Assembly: GCA_902799345.1 (NCBI GenBank) | Contig: CADBZW010000004.1 | Span: 159,054-223,053 of the forward strand | Direction of reading: 5' to 3' | DNA length: 64,000 bases | DNA from: an uncultured Bacteroidia bacterium | GTDB lineage: Bacteria; Bacteroidota; Bacteroidia; Bacteroidales; F082 | Shown here: one piece after another, positions 17,463 to 27,854 of the stretch | How positions within the stretch are numbered: position 1 is the stretch's first letter | Layout of the letters: each line of letters begins with the position of its first letter | Program-made: the position numbers and the translations under genes | Notes under the pieces: model-generated | The model's input: only the letters and a program-made list of their open reading frames with translations | What the model was told of the DNA's origin: nothing | Databases searched by the model: none

Positions 17463-19886
17463 ATGAAAAGATTCTTTTTTGGCATCGCTGCATTGTTCAT
17501 TGCAGCCCATGTGAATGCACAAAACAACGAAGTGGTGTACGACACCACAAAGTTTGAACAGCTTAACGAGGTGGTAGTCAGCGGCGTGCGCATGCAGAAA
17601 AACGCCCCATTCTCCGCCACCAACATCGAGAAGGTGGAACTCAACGATTTTTCGAAAACCGGCCATGAGTTGCCTTTCCTCTTCGCCAAGACGCCCGGCG
17701 TCATCGCCTGGAGTGAGAACGGCGTTGGCTCGGGCACCTCTTATATGCGCATCCGTGGCGCCGGCGACTCGCGCATCAACGTCACCTTGGACGGTGTGTC
17801 GCTCAACTCGCCCGAAGACCAATGCGTGTTTTGGGCCAACATGAACAGCTACGGCTCCCTGCTCAGCTCGGTTCAGATCCAACGCGGCGTGGGCACATCC
17901 ACCAACGGCGACGGCGCCTTCGGTGGTACGATATCATTGACCTCGGCCACGCCTTCCTTCGTGCCGAGTGCCGAAGTCACAGGCTCCTACGGCTCATTTA
18001 GCACCACCAACTTCGGCGCCAAGGCCTCCACGGGCCTCCTGTGGAAACACCTCATCATCGACGGCGCTTTCCACCAGACCAACACCGACGGCTTTGTCCA
18101 CGGCACCAAAGGGCGCAGCGGCAGCTACTACGGCGGCCTCACCTGGATGGGCAAGAACTTCGTCATCCGCTATAAGAACATCGGTAACTTCGAGAGGACC
18201 GGCCAAGCCTGGAACGGCGTGACGGCTGGCAACAACGACATGAGCCTCATGGATGGCACCTACGGCATCCCCACGGGCATCAAGACCTACGCCGATATGT
18301 ATAAGGTGGGTCTGGGACAGTTCAACTCGCTCTATGAATACCTCGTCACCGACGAGGACGGCAACTTCGTCCAGGATGAAAACGGCAACTACATGACCCA
18401 ACGCTACCAAATGAACGACGGCACCTACTGGGACCGCACCACCGACAACTTCTGGCAAAACCACAACCTTCTCTCCGCCGCCTGGGAGATCAACGAGCAC
18501 TGGGCGACCACGGCCACACTGCACTACACCTACGGCTACGGCTATTATGAGGAGTTCCGCCCCAACAACAAGCTCTCGAAGTTCGGCATGACCTATTACG
18601 ATGCTGAAGGCAACCAAGTGAAAAAGACCGACTTCGTCCGCAAGAAAGGGTTGCGTCAGGACACCTACGGCCTCGTTTGGTTCACCCGCTACAAGGACGA
18701 GCACTGGAACATCATCGGCGGCATCTCGGCCCAAAACTTCAAAGGCAACCACTTCGGCTACGTGACCTACATTGCCCACCCTGGCGTAGCAGAAAAATAC
18801 CTCTCCAACGGCGACTACAAATACTACGACTCCGACGCCTCCAAGTTCGACGGCAATGCCTTCATCAAGGCGGCCTTCACCTTCTGCGACCATTGGACCG
18901 TCTTTGGCGATATGCAATTCCGCTATGTGGACTATAAGACCAACGGCATCAATGACAAGTTCTACGAAGAAGACAGCCAATACTACAACCAGGAGCTTGA
19001 CATCCACGAGAAATACCCCTTCCTCAATCCCAAGGGCGGTGTCTCCTTCGACATGGATGGCCATCACGCCTACGCCTCCGTGGCTTGGAGCCATCGCGAG
19101 CCTGAGCGCAACAACTTCACCGACAACGGCTCCTACCCTTTCCCAAGACCCGAGCAACTCCTCGACTATGAGTTAGGTTACAACTACAACGGTCGCATCT
19201 GGCAAGCCGGCGCCAACTTCTATTATATGGACTACACCGACCAGTTCGTGCAGACAGGTGCCGTCAGCGACATCGGCGAGGCCTTGACCACCAACATCAA
19301 GGACTCGTACCGCATGGGCGTTGAGCTGCAGGCTGGCGTGAGCCCCACCAAGTGGTTGACCATCGAGGCCAACGCCGCCTTGAGCCGTAACAAAATCAAG
19401 GACTTCGACGAGGTGGTTGAGAATTGGGACGACTGGGAAGGCAACACCGACGCCCACGGCAATGCCTACGATGGCGACGGCTACGATGTCATCCACTACG
19501 ACAACTCCACTTTGGCTTTCTCGCCTTCGGCCATCCTGAATGGCTTCATCACCTTCCATTATAAGGGCTTCGAGGCCGTTTGGCACACCAACTACGTCTC
19601 AAGGATGTATCTCGACAACACCCAGAACCTCGACCGTTCGTTGCCGGCTTTCTCCACGTCAAACGTGAAGTTCAGTTACACCATGAAACCAGCAAGTCTC
19701 CCGAAGGAAGCCGTTATCAGCGTAAGTTTCAACAACATCTTCAACAAGCGCTATGCTGCCAGTGGCTGGGTCTACTCGGCCATCTGCGACAGCTACGGCC
19801 ACCCCAACGACAACCGCTACTACCAAATCGGCTTCATCCCGATGGCAGGTTTCAACGTCATGGGGAATCTAACGCTGAAATTCTAA
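17463..19886 (+). CDS. TonB-dependent outer membrane receptor, probably for thiamine
   Basis: 807 residues: signal peptide (MKRFFFGIAALFIAAHVNAQ), a TonB box-like stretch and plug domain (EVVVSGVRMQKNAPFSATNI; FAKTPGVIAW; YMRIRGAGDSRINVTLDGVSL; VQIQRGVGTSTNGDGAFGGTI), then a 22-strand barrel of about 600 residues ending MAGFNVMGNLTLKF. It has no N-terminal carboxypeptidase-regulatory domain and no SusD partner follows, so it is a vitamin- or siderophore-type receptor. The TPP riboswitch in its leader points to thiamine or a precursor as ligand, as known for Bacteroides thiamine receptors. The inner-membrane partner PnuT is not adjacent. Confidence 0.9.
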   Translation: MKRFFFGIAALFIAAHVNAQNNEVVYDTTKFEQLNEVVVSGVRMQKNAPFSATNIEKVELNDFSKTGHELPFLFAKTPGVIAWSENGVGSGTSYMRIRGAGDSRINVTLDGVSLNSPEDQCVFWANMNSYGSLLSSVQIQRGVGTSTNGDGAFGGTISLTSATPSFVPSAEVTGSYGSFSTTNFGAKASTGLLWKHLIIDGAFHQTNTDGFVHGTKGRSGSYYGGLTWMGKNFVIRYKNIGNFERTGQAWNGVTAGNNDMSLMDGTYGIPTGIKTYADMYKVGLGQFNSLYEYLVTDEDGNFVQDENGNYMTQRYQMNDGTYWDRTTDNFWQNHNLLSAAWEINEHWATTATLHYTYGYGYYEEFRPNNKLSKFGMTYYDAEGNQVKKTDFVRKKGLRQDTYGLVWFTRYKDEHWNIIGGISAQNFKGNHFGYVTYIAHPGVAEKYLSNGDYKYYDSDASKFDGNAFIKAAFTFCDHWTVFGDMQFRYVDYKTNGINDKFYEEDSQYYNQELDIHEKYPFLNPKGGVSFDMDGHHAYASVAWSHREPERNNFTDNGSYPFPRPEQLLDYELGYNYNGRIWQAGANFYYMDYTDQFVQTGAVSDIGEALTTNIKDSYRMGVELQAGVSPTKWLTIEANAALSRNKIKDFDEVVENWDDWEGNTDAHGNAYDGDGYDVIHYDNSTLAFSPSAILNGFITFHYKGFEAVWHTNYVSRMYLDNTQNLDRSLPAFSTSNVKFSYTMKPASLPKEAVISVSFNNIFNKRYAASGWVYSAICDSYGHPNDNRYYQIGFIPMAGFNVMGNLTLKF

Positions 19887-19891
19887 ACACA

Positions 19892-20908
19892 ATGATTACC
19901 AACGCATCCATTCACTTCGTAGGCAACAAATCAGCCGAAGAAGGAACGATAATCTCCACTTCAAGGATGGCTCTCGACGACGGGATGAGAGCCATCCTTG
20001 AAAACCATTTCCTCACCCCTTTCACCTCCGAGGAATACTTCCAGCTCTACCACGACAGCGGGCTGGAATACAACGTCGTCTACGGCGCCGTGACCCAGAT
20101 ATTCGATGCCCCTGAGACGCTCTACGAGCAGTCCGTCAACCTGGCCAAATACCTCTATGACCAAAGCACGCACCCGAAGATCAAAGGCGGCGAGTTTTAC
20201 GTGGTCTATTTCAAGGACTGCTTCGTCGGCGGTGAGACGGCCGATGCCGTGGGCCTCTTCAAGTCGGAGAACAAAGACTCCTTCCTGAAGGTCCTCATCG
20301 GCGGTGGCGGCTTCAGCCTCGACTGCGAGCAAGGCATCCCCCTCAAGAAACTCGACAAGGGCTGCCTCGTCTTCAACAAAGACCGCGACAACGGCTTTGT
20401 GGTGGCCGTGGTCGACAACACCAACCGAGGCTTCGAGGCGCAATACTGGATGGACGACTTCCTGCACCTCCGTCAGCGCAAGGACGAATATTCCAACACA
20501 CACAACGTGATGGCCATGGCCAAGAGCTTCGTCACACAGGAGCTGCCCAAGTCGTTTGAGGTCACCAAGGCCGACCAAATCGAGCTGTTGAACAAGTCAT
20601 TGCAGTTCTTCAAGGAGAAAGACACCTTCGACATGGAGGCGTTCGCCCAAGAGGTCATCGAGCAGCCCGAGGTGATTGAGAGTTTCCAAGAATACAAGCG
20701 CAACTACGAGTCGGAAAACGACATCAGCATCGACGACAGCTTCGCCATCTCGAGCTACGCCTTCAAGAAGCAACAGCGCAGCTACAAGCGCGTCATCAAC
20801 CTCGACAAGAAGATCCAGATCATCATCAACGGTAACCGCGACCACATCGAGCAAGGCGAAGATGAGCGCGGCAAATACTACAAGGTCTATTACCGGGAGG
20901 AAGAATAA
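19892..20908 (+). CDS. Nucleoid-associated protein (NdpA/YejK family, 37 kDa)
   Basis: 338 residues from the ATG at 19892, five bases after the receptor stop, so it may be read from the same transcript. The family shows as MITNASIHFVGNKS, then YFKDCFVGGETADAVGLFKSENKD and FAISSYAFKKQQRSYKRVINLDKKIQIIING. E. coli YejK is a spermidine-nucleoid-associated protein; the molecular function is still poorly known. The last 19 bases overlap the 3' end of preA on the other strand. A frame open further upstream (to 19580) lies within the receptor gene and is not used. Confidence 0.85.
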   Translation: MITNASIHFVGNKSAEEGTIISTSRMALDDGMRAILENHFLTPFTSEEYFQLYHDSGLEYNVVYGAVTQIFDAPETLYEQSVNLAKYLYDQSTHPKIKGGEFYVVYFKDCFVGGETADAVGLFKSENKDSFLKVLIGGGGFSLDCEQGIPLKKLDKGCLVFNKDRDNGFVVAVVDNTNRGFEAQYWMDDFLHLRQRKDEYSNTHNVMAMAKSFVTQELPKSFEVTKADQIELLNKSLQFFKEKDTFDMEAFAQEVIEQPEVIESFQEYKRNYESENDISIDDSFAISSYAFKKQQRSYKRVINLDKKIQIIINGNRDHIEQGEDERGKYYKVYYREEE

Positions 20909-22386
20909 AGAGGATTGGGTTTCGCAATGCGTTTCGCCACACCGATGGCGCCTGTAGGACAGACAAGTCGGCAGAGATGGCAGCCTACGCAACGCTTTCC
21001 GTCGAGATGCGGCTGACGCATGTCGGCATCGAAGGTGATGGCCTGATGGCCGCCGTCTTGACAAGAGGTATAGCAGCGGCCGCAGCCGATGCATTTCTCA
21101 CGGTCGAAGGTGGGATACACGATAGTGTCGCGGTCGAGGTTAGTGGGTGTGTCGAAATTAGGCAGCTCCTCTCCTACCAGATTCGACAGGTGCTCGATGC
21201 CGCGTTCAGCCATATAGTTTTGCAGCCCCAACACAAGGTCGTCGATGATGCGGTAGCCATACTGCATCACGGCAGTGCACACCTGCACGTTGCTGCAGCC
21301 CAGCTGGATGAACTCCAAGGCGTCGCGCCAAGTCTCGATGCCGCCAATGCCACTCAGCTCGATGCGTTTGCCATTGTTGGTGGCAGTGAAAATGGGGTTT
21401 TTCGCCATTTCAAGGATATGGCGCAAGGCGATGGGCTTCACGGCACGGCCCGAGAGTCCGGAGACGGTCTTCTTGTTGGCCACGGCGCCACGGTTGTTCA
21501 TCGTCACGCTCTTGATGGTGTTGATGGCAGACACCGCATCGGCGTTGGCAAAGTGGGCGGCCATGGCGGGCTGGTTGATTTGAGTGATGTTGGGTGTCAT
21601 CTTGGGGATGACAGGTATCTTGACATTATGCTTCACATAGGACGTGTAGAACAGCACCAGTTCCGAGTTCTGTCCCACGTCGCTGCCCATGCCAGCCAAC
21701 TTCATCTGCGGGCAGGAGAAATTCAGCTCCACCGCGTCGACGCCAGCCTCCTCGGCCATTTTCGCCAGCGTGACCCACTCCGTCTCGGCGTTGCCCATGA
21801 TGGAGGCGACGACGACTTTGTTGGGATAGTCCTTTTTCAACCTCCGCAGGATGTCGAAGTCCACCTCCACGGGGTTCTCGCTCAGTTGTTCCATGTTACG
21901 GAAGCCGAAGAAATCGGAGAGACCCGGCTCGTTGACGGCATCGAAGCGCGGCGACACCTCGCGGATGTCCTCCATGCAGATGGTCTTGTAGAACACGCCC
22001 GCCCAACCTGCTTCGAAGGCACGAGCCACCATCTCATAGTTGGTGCAGATGGCCGACGAGGCGAGGAAGAAGGGATTCTCGCAATGGATGCCGCAGAAGT
22101 CGATGGCGAGGCTGGGAAGTTCCTTTTGTGGCTTCGTGCCTTTGACGGCTTCCGCCAGTTCCCTGATGCGGATAGGCCAATCGTAGTGGATGCAGGCCGC
22201 TTCGGCGGCTTGCAGCTCGGCATCGCTGCATGGGTCGAGCCACTGGCCAGCGACGGCTTCGTTGCCGAATCGTATGGCGCGTATGGCGCGCGCCGGGTCT
22301 CCGTTCTTGCAAGCCTTGCTGCAAGGTGCATCGGCGCAGAGCAGACAGCGTGCCGCCTCTTCTTGGATATGCATAGTTTTGTTCAT
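20890..22386 (-). CDS. preA: Dihydropyrimidine dehydrogenase subunit PreA-like, with extra N-terminal Fe-S module
   Basis: 498 residues from the ATG at 22386 (MNKTMHIQEEAARCLLC). Parts: an N-terminal cysteine cluster (CLLCADAPCSKACKNGDPAR) resembling the Fe-S entry domain of PreT/GltD; a dihydroorotate-dehydrogenase-like FMN barrel (IDFCGIHCENPFFLASSAIC; VDAVELNFSCPQMK; GLSGRAVKPIALRHI; SGIGGIETWRDALEFI); and two C-terminal [4Fe-4S] motifs (CIGCGRCYTSCQDGG, CVGCHLCRLVCPTGAI). PreA with PreT reduces uracil and thymine with NAD(P)H. No preT follows, so the electron donor is elsewhere. The upstream in-frame ATG at 22488 would include the promoter and is rejected. Confidence 0.88.
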   Translation of the reverse strand: MNKTMHIQEEAARCLLCADAPCSKACKNGDPARAIRAIRFGNEAVAGQWLDPCSDAELQAAEAACIHYDWPIRIRELAEAVKGTKPQKELPSLAIDFCGIHCENPFFLASSAICTNYEMVARAFEAGWAGVFYKTICMEDIREVSPRFDAVNEPGLSDFFGFRNMEQLSENPVEVDFDILRRLKKDYPNKVVVASIMGNAETEWVTLAKMAEEAGVDAVELNFSCPQMKLAGMGSDVGQNSELVLFYTSYVKHNVKIPVIPKMTPNITQINQPAMAAHFANADAVSAINTIKSVTMNNRGAVANKKTVSGLSGRAVKPIALRHILEMAKNPIFTATNNGKRIELSGIGGIETWRDALEFIQLGCSNVQVCTAVMQYGYRIIDDLVLGLQNYMAERGIEHLSNLVGEELPNFDTPTNLDRDTIVYPTFDREKCIGCGRCYTSCQDGGHQAITFDADMRQPHLDGKRCVGCHLCRLVCPTGAIGVAKRIAKPNPLYSSSR

Positions 22387-22408
22387 AGTAAATGGTGTTT
22401 TTCGGATA

Positions 22409-22416
22409 CAAAAGTA
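22409..22416 (-). promoter_or_regulatory. -7 box for preA
   Basis: TACTTTTG on the - strand, 22 bases upstream of the ATG at 22386. Confidence 0.6.
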
Positions 22417-22536
22417 AAAATAAATTGGATTTGGAACCATAAAAACACCATAAACCAAAGCCAAAAACTTTGTCCTATAAGCGTCCAACTATCTGTCAGG
22501 AGTGAATGGTTATACCCATCATTGAATAATGGAACC

Positions 22537-22603
22537 CTAGTCTAACCCTTGGGTAACCCAAAACTAAGCCAAGACTAAGCCAAGACTAACCCTTGGGTAA
22601 GGC
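22537..22603. repeat. Short direct repeats between GDPD and preA
   Basis: TAACCCTTGGGTAA occurs twice (about 22541 and 22587), flanking two copies of a CCAAGACTAAG unit. Together with the 100 bases before them they fill the gap between the GDPD stop and the preA promoter. No gene is seen here. Confidence 0.5.
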
Positions 22604-22656
22604 AAGTCAGACAAAAAACGCCACCGACTGGAGGACAAAACAGTGCCTCGCACGAT

Positions 22657-23487
22657 TCATTCCTTCTCCATTTCCAGCCAGCTCCGCATATCATAAGGAT
22701 AATCCGTGGTGATGTAGTCCACCCCCAATTGCAGCATCTCCTTGGCTTTTTCGGGCGCATTGACGGTCCACACGTTGACGGTCATGCCCAGGTCATGGGC
22801 TTCCTTCACCCATTCGGGATGGGCGTCGAACTTGCTCCAGTGATAGTCGATGTCGGTGATTCCCTTGTCTTTCAGTTGTTTGGGCGAGAGGTCGCCTTCG
22901 AGGTAGGCCACGGGGACGTCGGGCATGAGCTGTGACAGCATGACACAGGCGTCGAGGTCGAACGAGATAAAGAAAACTTCGTCGTGAAGCTGGTGTTTCC
23001 CTATAGCTTCGATGATTTGTCCGATCAGGTGGCAGCGTTGGACGGACGATTCCAGCGGCTTGACCTCGAAAAACAGTCGTCTCTGTTTTTTACTCTGCTG
23101 TTGGCTCTTGAGGGCTTGGCTGCATGCGGCCAGAAACGCATCCATGGTGGGCACGGGTTCGCCGTTTCTCAGGGTGAAAGCGGACAGCGCTCGCAGTGTG
23201 TCGTAAGGGGTCTCGCAAATACGGTGGCCTTGCATGATGGCGTCGTGGAAGACGATGGTGACATCGTCGGAGGTGATTTGCACGTCGAACTCGGTGCCGT
23301 CGAAGCCTTGTTTGAGGGCCAGTTGCATGGCCGCGATGCTGTTTTCGGCCGCGCTTTCAAACTGGTGGAAGCCACGATGGGCGATGATGCCCGGCTTCTT
23401 GGTCTTGGAGACCTTAAAAGTCTGTTGGGCGTTGAGGCCCATGGGGACGATGACCATTGCAATGAGGAAAAGAAGGAAACGTTTCAT
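22657..23487 (-). CDS. Glycerophosphodiester phosphodiesterase, exported
   Basis: 276 residues from the ATG at 23487: signal peptide (MKRFLLFLIAMVIVPMGLNAQ), then a TIM-barrel GDPD domain with the catalytic HR in IIAHRGFHQFESAAENSIAAM, the metal-binding EFDVQITSDDVTIVFHD, and FFEVKPLE. The end VNVWTVNAPEKAKEMLQLGVDYITTDYP is the usual GDPD tail. It hydrolyses deacylated phospholipids (glycerophosphodiesters) to glycerol-3-phosphate and an alcohol, probably in the periplasm. Its promoter lies only about 40 bases from the first CRISPR repeat and points away from it. Confidence 0.92.
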   Translation of the reverse strand: MKRFLLFLIAMVIVPMGLNAQQTFKVSKTKKPGIIAHRGFHQFESAAENSIAAMQLALKQGFDGTEFDVQITSDDVTIVFHDAIMQGHRICETPYDTLRALSAFTLRNGEPVPTMDAFLAACSQALKSQQQSKKQRRLFFEVKPLESSVQRCHLIGQIIEAIGKHQLHDEVFFISFDLDACVMLSQLMPDVPVAYLEGDLSPKQLKDKGITDIDYHWSKFDAHPEWVKEAHDLGMTVNVWTVNAPEKAKEMLQLGVDYITTDYPYDMRSWLEMEKE

Positions 23488-23517
23488 AATGGGCATAGCA
23501 AGTAGTGATTTCGGACA

Positions 23518-23525
23518 CAAAAATA
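23518..23525 (-). promoter_or_regulatory. -7 box for the GDPD gene
   Basis: TATTTTTG on the - strand, about 30 bases before the ATG at 23487 and 38 bases left of the first CRISPR repeat. This leaves little room for a conventional leader at this end of the array. Confidence 0.6.
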
Positions 23526-23563
23526 GCAATAAATAGTTATAAAAGCCCATTTCAATGAATTAT

Positions 23564-26411
23564 GTTGTGAATTGCTTGCATTTATCTTGTATCTTTGCTC
23601 TTTGAAACAACTTTCTCGGCTGTACGGTCGAAGTTCATCTTGTTGTGAATTGCTTGCATTTATCTTGTATCTTTGCTCTTTGAAACAACAATACTCACCA
23701 AAGAACACATTGTTGGCAAGTTGTGAATTGCTTGCATTTATCTTGTATCTTTGCTCTTTGAAACAACACTGACTACTTCTACGGAAGACGGGTAGCAAGT
23801 TGTGAATTGCTTGCATTTATCTTGTATCTTTGCTCTTTGAAACAACCAATGTACTACTCAATCATCTAACGCCATGGTTGTGAATTGCTTGCATTTATCT
23901 TGTATCTTTGCTCTTTGAAACAACATGCGCGAGGCACACCAGGAAGCCGCTTCAGTTGTGAATTGCTTGCATTTATCTTGTATCTTTGCTCTTTGAAACA
24001 ACGAGAAATGCGGCAAGTCCGTTGACACTGTGGTTGTGAATTGCTTGCATTTATCTTGTATCTTTGCTCTTTGAAACAACAGCGGCAATCTCCTTGGCGA
24101 TGATGGTGTCGTTGTGAATTGCTTGCATTTATCTTGTATCTTTGCTCTTTGAAACAACGCTCCAAAGTATGCTTGTACCGAAGAGGTGGTTGTGAATTGC
24201 TTGCATTTATCTTGTATCTTTGCTCTTTGAAACAACCGTCGATGCCGCGCATCATGGCCGCAAACAGTTGTGAATTGCTTGCATTTATCTTGTATCTTTG
24301 CTCTTTGAAACAACCTTGGGCGTCGGTGACGGCTTCGAGGTTCGTTGTGAATTGCTTGCATTTATCTTGTATCTTTGCTCTTTGAAACAACTTCGCCATT
24401 ATAAAACTCTATGTCAATATGGTTGTGAATTGCTTGCATTTATCTTGTATCTTTGCTCTTTGAAACAACCCGTAAGCACGAAATCCCGAACCCCAACCGT
24501 TGTGAATTGCTTGCATTTATCTTGTATCTTTGCTCTTTGAAACAACATTTTTGACCAAGACACGGCGAGCCTTTACGTTGTGAATTGCTTGCATTTATCT
24601 TGTATCTTTGCTCTTTGAAACAACTCTTCTATATGTTTGAAGCGAGCTGTCTGTGTTGTGAATTGCTTGCATTTATCTTGTATCTTTGCTCTTTGAAACA
24701 ACTTTCGCCGGTATGGCCATGCAGGAACTTTTGGTTGTGAATTGCTTGCATTTATCTTGTATCTTTGCTCTTTGAAACAACGGTTCAAGGCGAAGCCAAC
24801 ACTGCACACTGTTGTGAATTGCTTGCATTTATCTTGTATCTTTGCTCTTTGAAACAACACCATGCGTTTGACCGCCTTTCAAGTGCTTGTTGTGAATTGC
24901 TTGCATTTATCTTGTATCTTTGCTCTTTGAAACAACTGCGACATACAGTGCGACATGTTCGACAACGTTGTGAATTGCTTGCATTTATCTTGTATCTTTG
25001 CTCTTTGAAACAACGACCTCGTTGGTCGACATCGTGACCATAGTGTTGTGAATTGCTTGCATTTATCTTGTATCTTTGCTCTTTGAAACAACGTCGAAGA
25101 CTTCGACGACCTTTTGAAAGTAGTTGTGAATTGCTTGCATTTATCTTGTATCTTTGCTCTTTGAAACAACTCTTCAGGTGTAAGGCTATCAAACTCGTTT
25201 GTTGTGAATTGCTTGCATTTATCTTGTATCTTTGCTCTTTGAAACAACGTGGCCCGTTGGCTTCGCAGCCGAGCAGATGTTGTGAATTGCTTGCATTTAT
25301 CTTGTATCTTTGCTCTTTGAAACAACCCTCGTAGCCAACATAATGCTCAGCCAACTGTTGTGAATTGCTTGCATTTATCTTGTATCTTTGCTCTTTGAAA
25401 CAACTTGACGACAACGGAAACGTTATACCAAAAAGTTGTGAATTGCTTGCATTTATCTTGTATCTTTGCTCTTTGAAACAACTTGTCCGAGTTGGGTTGG
25501 AACCCAACACTTGTTGTGAATTGCTTGCATTTATCTTGTATCTTTGCTCTTTGAAACAACTATACAAGATACTAAGTTTGAAAGAAAATAGTTGTGAATT
25601 GCTTGCATTTATCTTGTATCTTTGCTCTTTGAAACAACTTATCAATTACAGCCATTGGTGGAAGTAGGTTGTGAATTGCTTGCATTTATCTTGTATCTTT
25701 GCTCTTTGAAACAACACCCGTCTCTGACATTCCTGCATGACGCAAGTTGTGAATTGCTTGCATTTATCTTGTATCTTTGCTCTTTGAAACAACCGTGCGA
25801 ACAAACATTTCTATATAGTCTGCGTTGTGAATTGCTTGCATTTATCTTGTATCTTTGCTCTTTGAAACAACCGGAATCAGGCAACGAAGCAGCATCAGCA
25901 GTTGTGAATTGCTTGCATTTATCTTGTATCTTTGCTCTTTGAAACAACTAATCATAATTAGTTTGATTTAGGAGGCCGTTGTGAATTGCTTGCATTTATC
26001 TTGTATCTTTGCTCTTTGAAACAACTCATCTTACGCGGAGAAGGCACAATCGAAGTTGTGAATTGCTTGCATTTATCTTGTATCTTTGCTCTTTGAAACA
26101 ACATATTATGACAACGGAACTTGAACAAGCCGTTGTGAATTGCTTGCATTTATCTTGTATCTTTGCTCTTTGAAACAACCGTGGCGTTGTGTCACGATTG
26201 CCACAAGGGTTGTGAATTGCTTGCATTTATCTTGTATCTTTGCTCTTTGAAACAACGATTGGCTCGTCGGGGAAATCAAGTCAAACGTTGTGAATTGCTT
26301 GCATTTATCTTGTATCTTTGCTCTTTGAAACAACTGAAACACATAATTTATCAACCGAGAAATGTTGTGAATTGCTTGCATTTATCTTGTATCTTTGCTC
26401 TTTGAAACAAC
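23564..26411 (+). CRISPR. Type II-C CRISPR array, 37 repeats of 48 bp, 36 spacers
   Basis: The repeat starts GTTGTGAATTGCTTGCATTT and ends CTCTTTGAAACAAC (48 bases). I located 37 starts, from 23564 to 26364, with no base change that I could find. Spacers are 29-31 bases, all different. The strand is set to + because the tracrRNA (32208-32294, +) carries an anti-repeat to the first 25 bases of this strand's repeat, and because bases 27-34 of each repeat read TATCTTTG, a Bacteroidota -7 box whose start point would fall just before the next spacer. The array converges on cas2. The 76 bases before the first repeat show no + strand TAnnTTTG box. A hairpin terminator follows at 26464. Open frames running through the array (MLAFILYLCSLKQ repeats) are not genes. 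Confidence 0.98.
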
Positions 26412-26463
26412 ACGATATGTGTAAAACAAAGAGCCATAGCAATTTAGAAGTTGTTTCCGAAAA

Positions 26464-26495
26464 GAAAAATCCCACCCGAAAGAGTGGGATTTTTC
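26464..26495. terminator. Bidirectional terminator between CRISPR array and cas2
   Basis: Perfect 12-bp stem (GAAAAATCCCAC with GTGGGATTTTTC), 8-base loop, with A-runs and T-runs on both sides, so it can end transcripts from the array (+) and from cas9-cas1-cas2 (-). Confidence 0.85.
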
Positions 26496-26519
26496 TTCGT
26501 TTTGACCAGTTTTGCCTAT

Positions 26520-27766
<1,247 letters not shown>

Positions 27767-27854
27767 TGTAGATACTATAGTCGCTTTGGTCCTTAAGAAA
27801 CGATATTTCTAGCCTTGGATTAGTTTGATGTTGGTCATATGCATAATTCTTTGT

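Noticed and set aside
17994-19157. 387-codon open frame opposite the thiamine receptor
   Set aside because: Valine-rich mirror of a beta-barrel gene; no independent support.
20977-22545. 522-codon open frame opposite preA
   Set aside because: PreA has intact Fe-S and FMN motifs; the opposite frame has only composition-driven sequence.
23488-23563. Possible conventional leader promoter before the first repeat
   Set aside because: The only TAnnTTTG box here (23518-23525) points left and belongs to the GDPD gene.
23566-26400. Several open frames with repeated MLAFILYLCSLKQ or FKEQRYKINASNSQ segments
   Set aside because: They are translations of the 48-base CRISPR repeats on both strands, without start signals; not genes.
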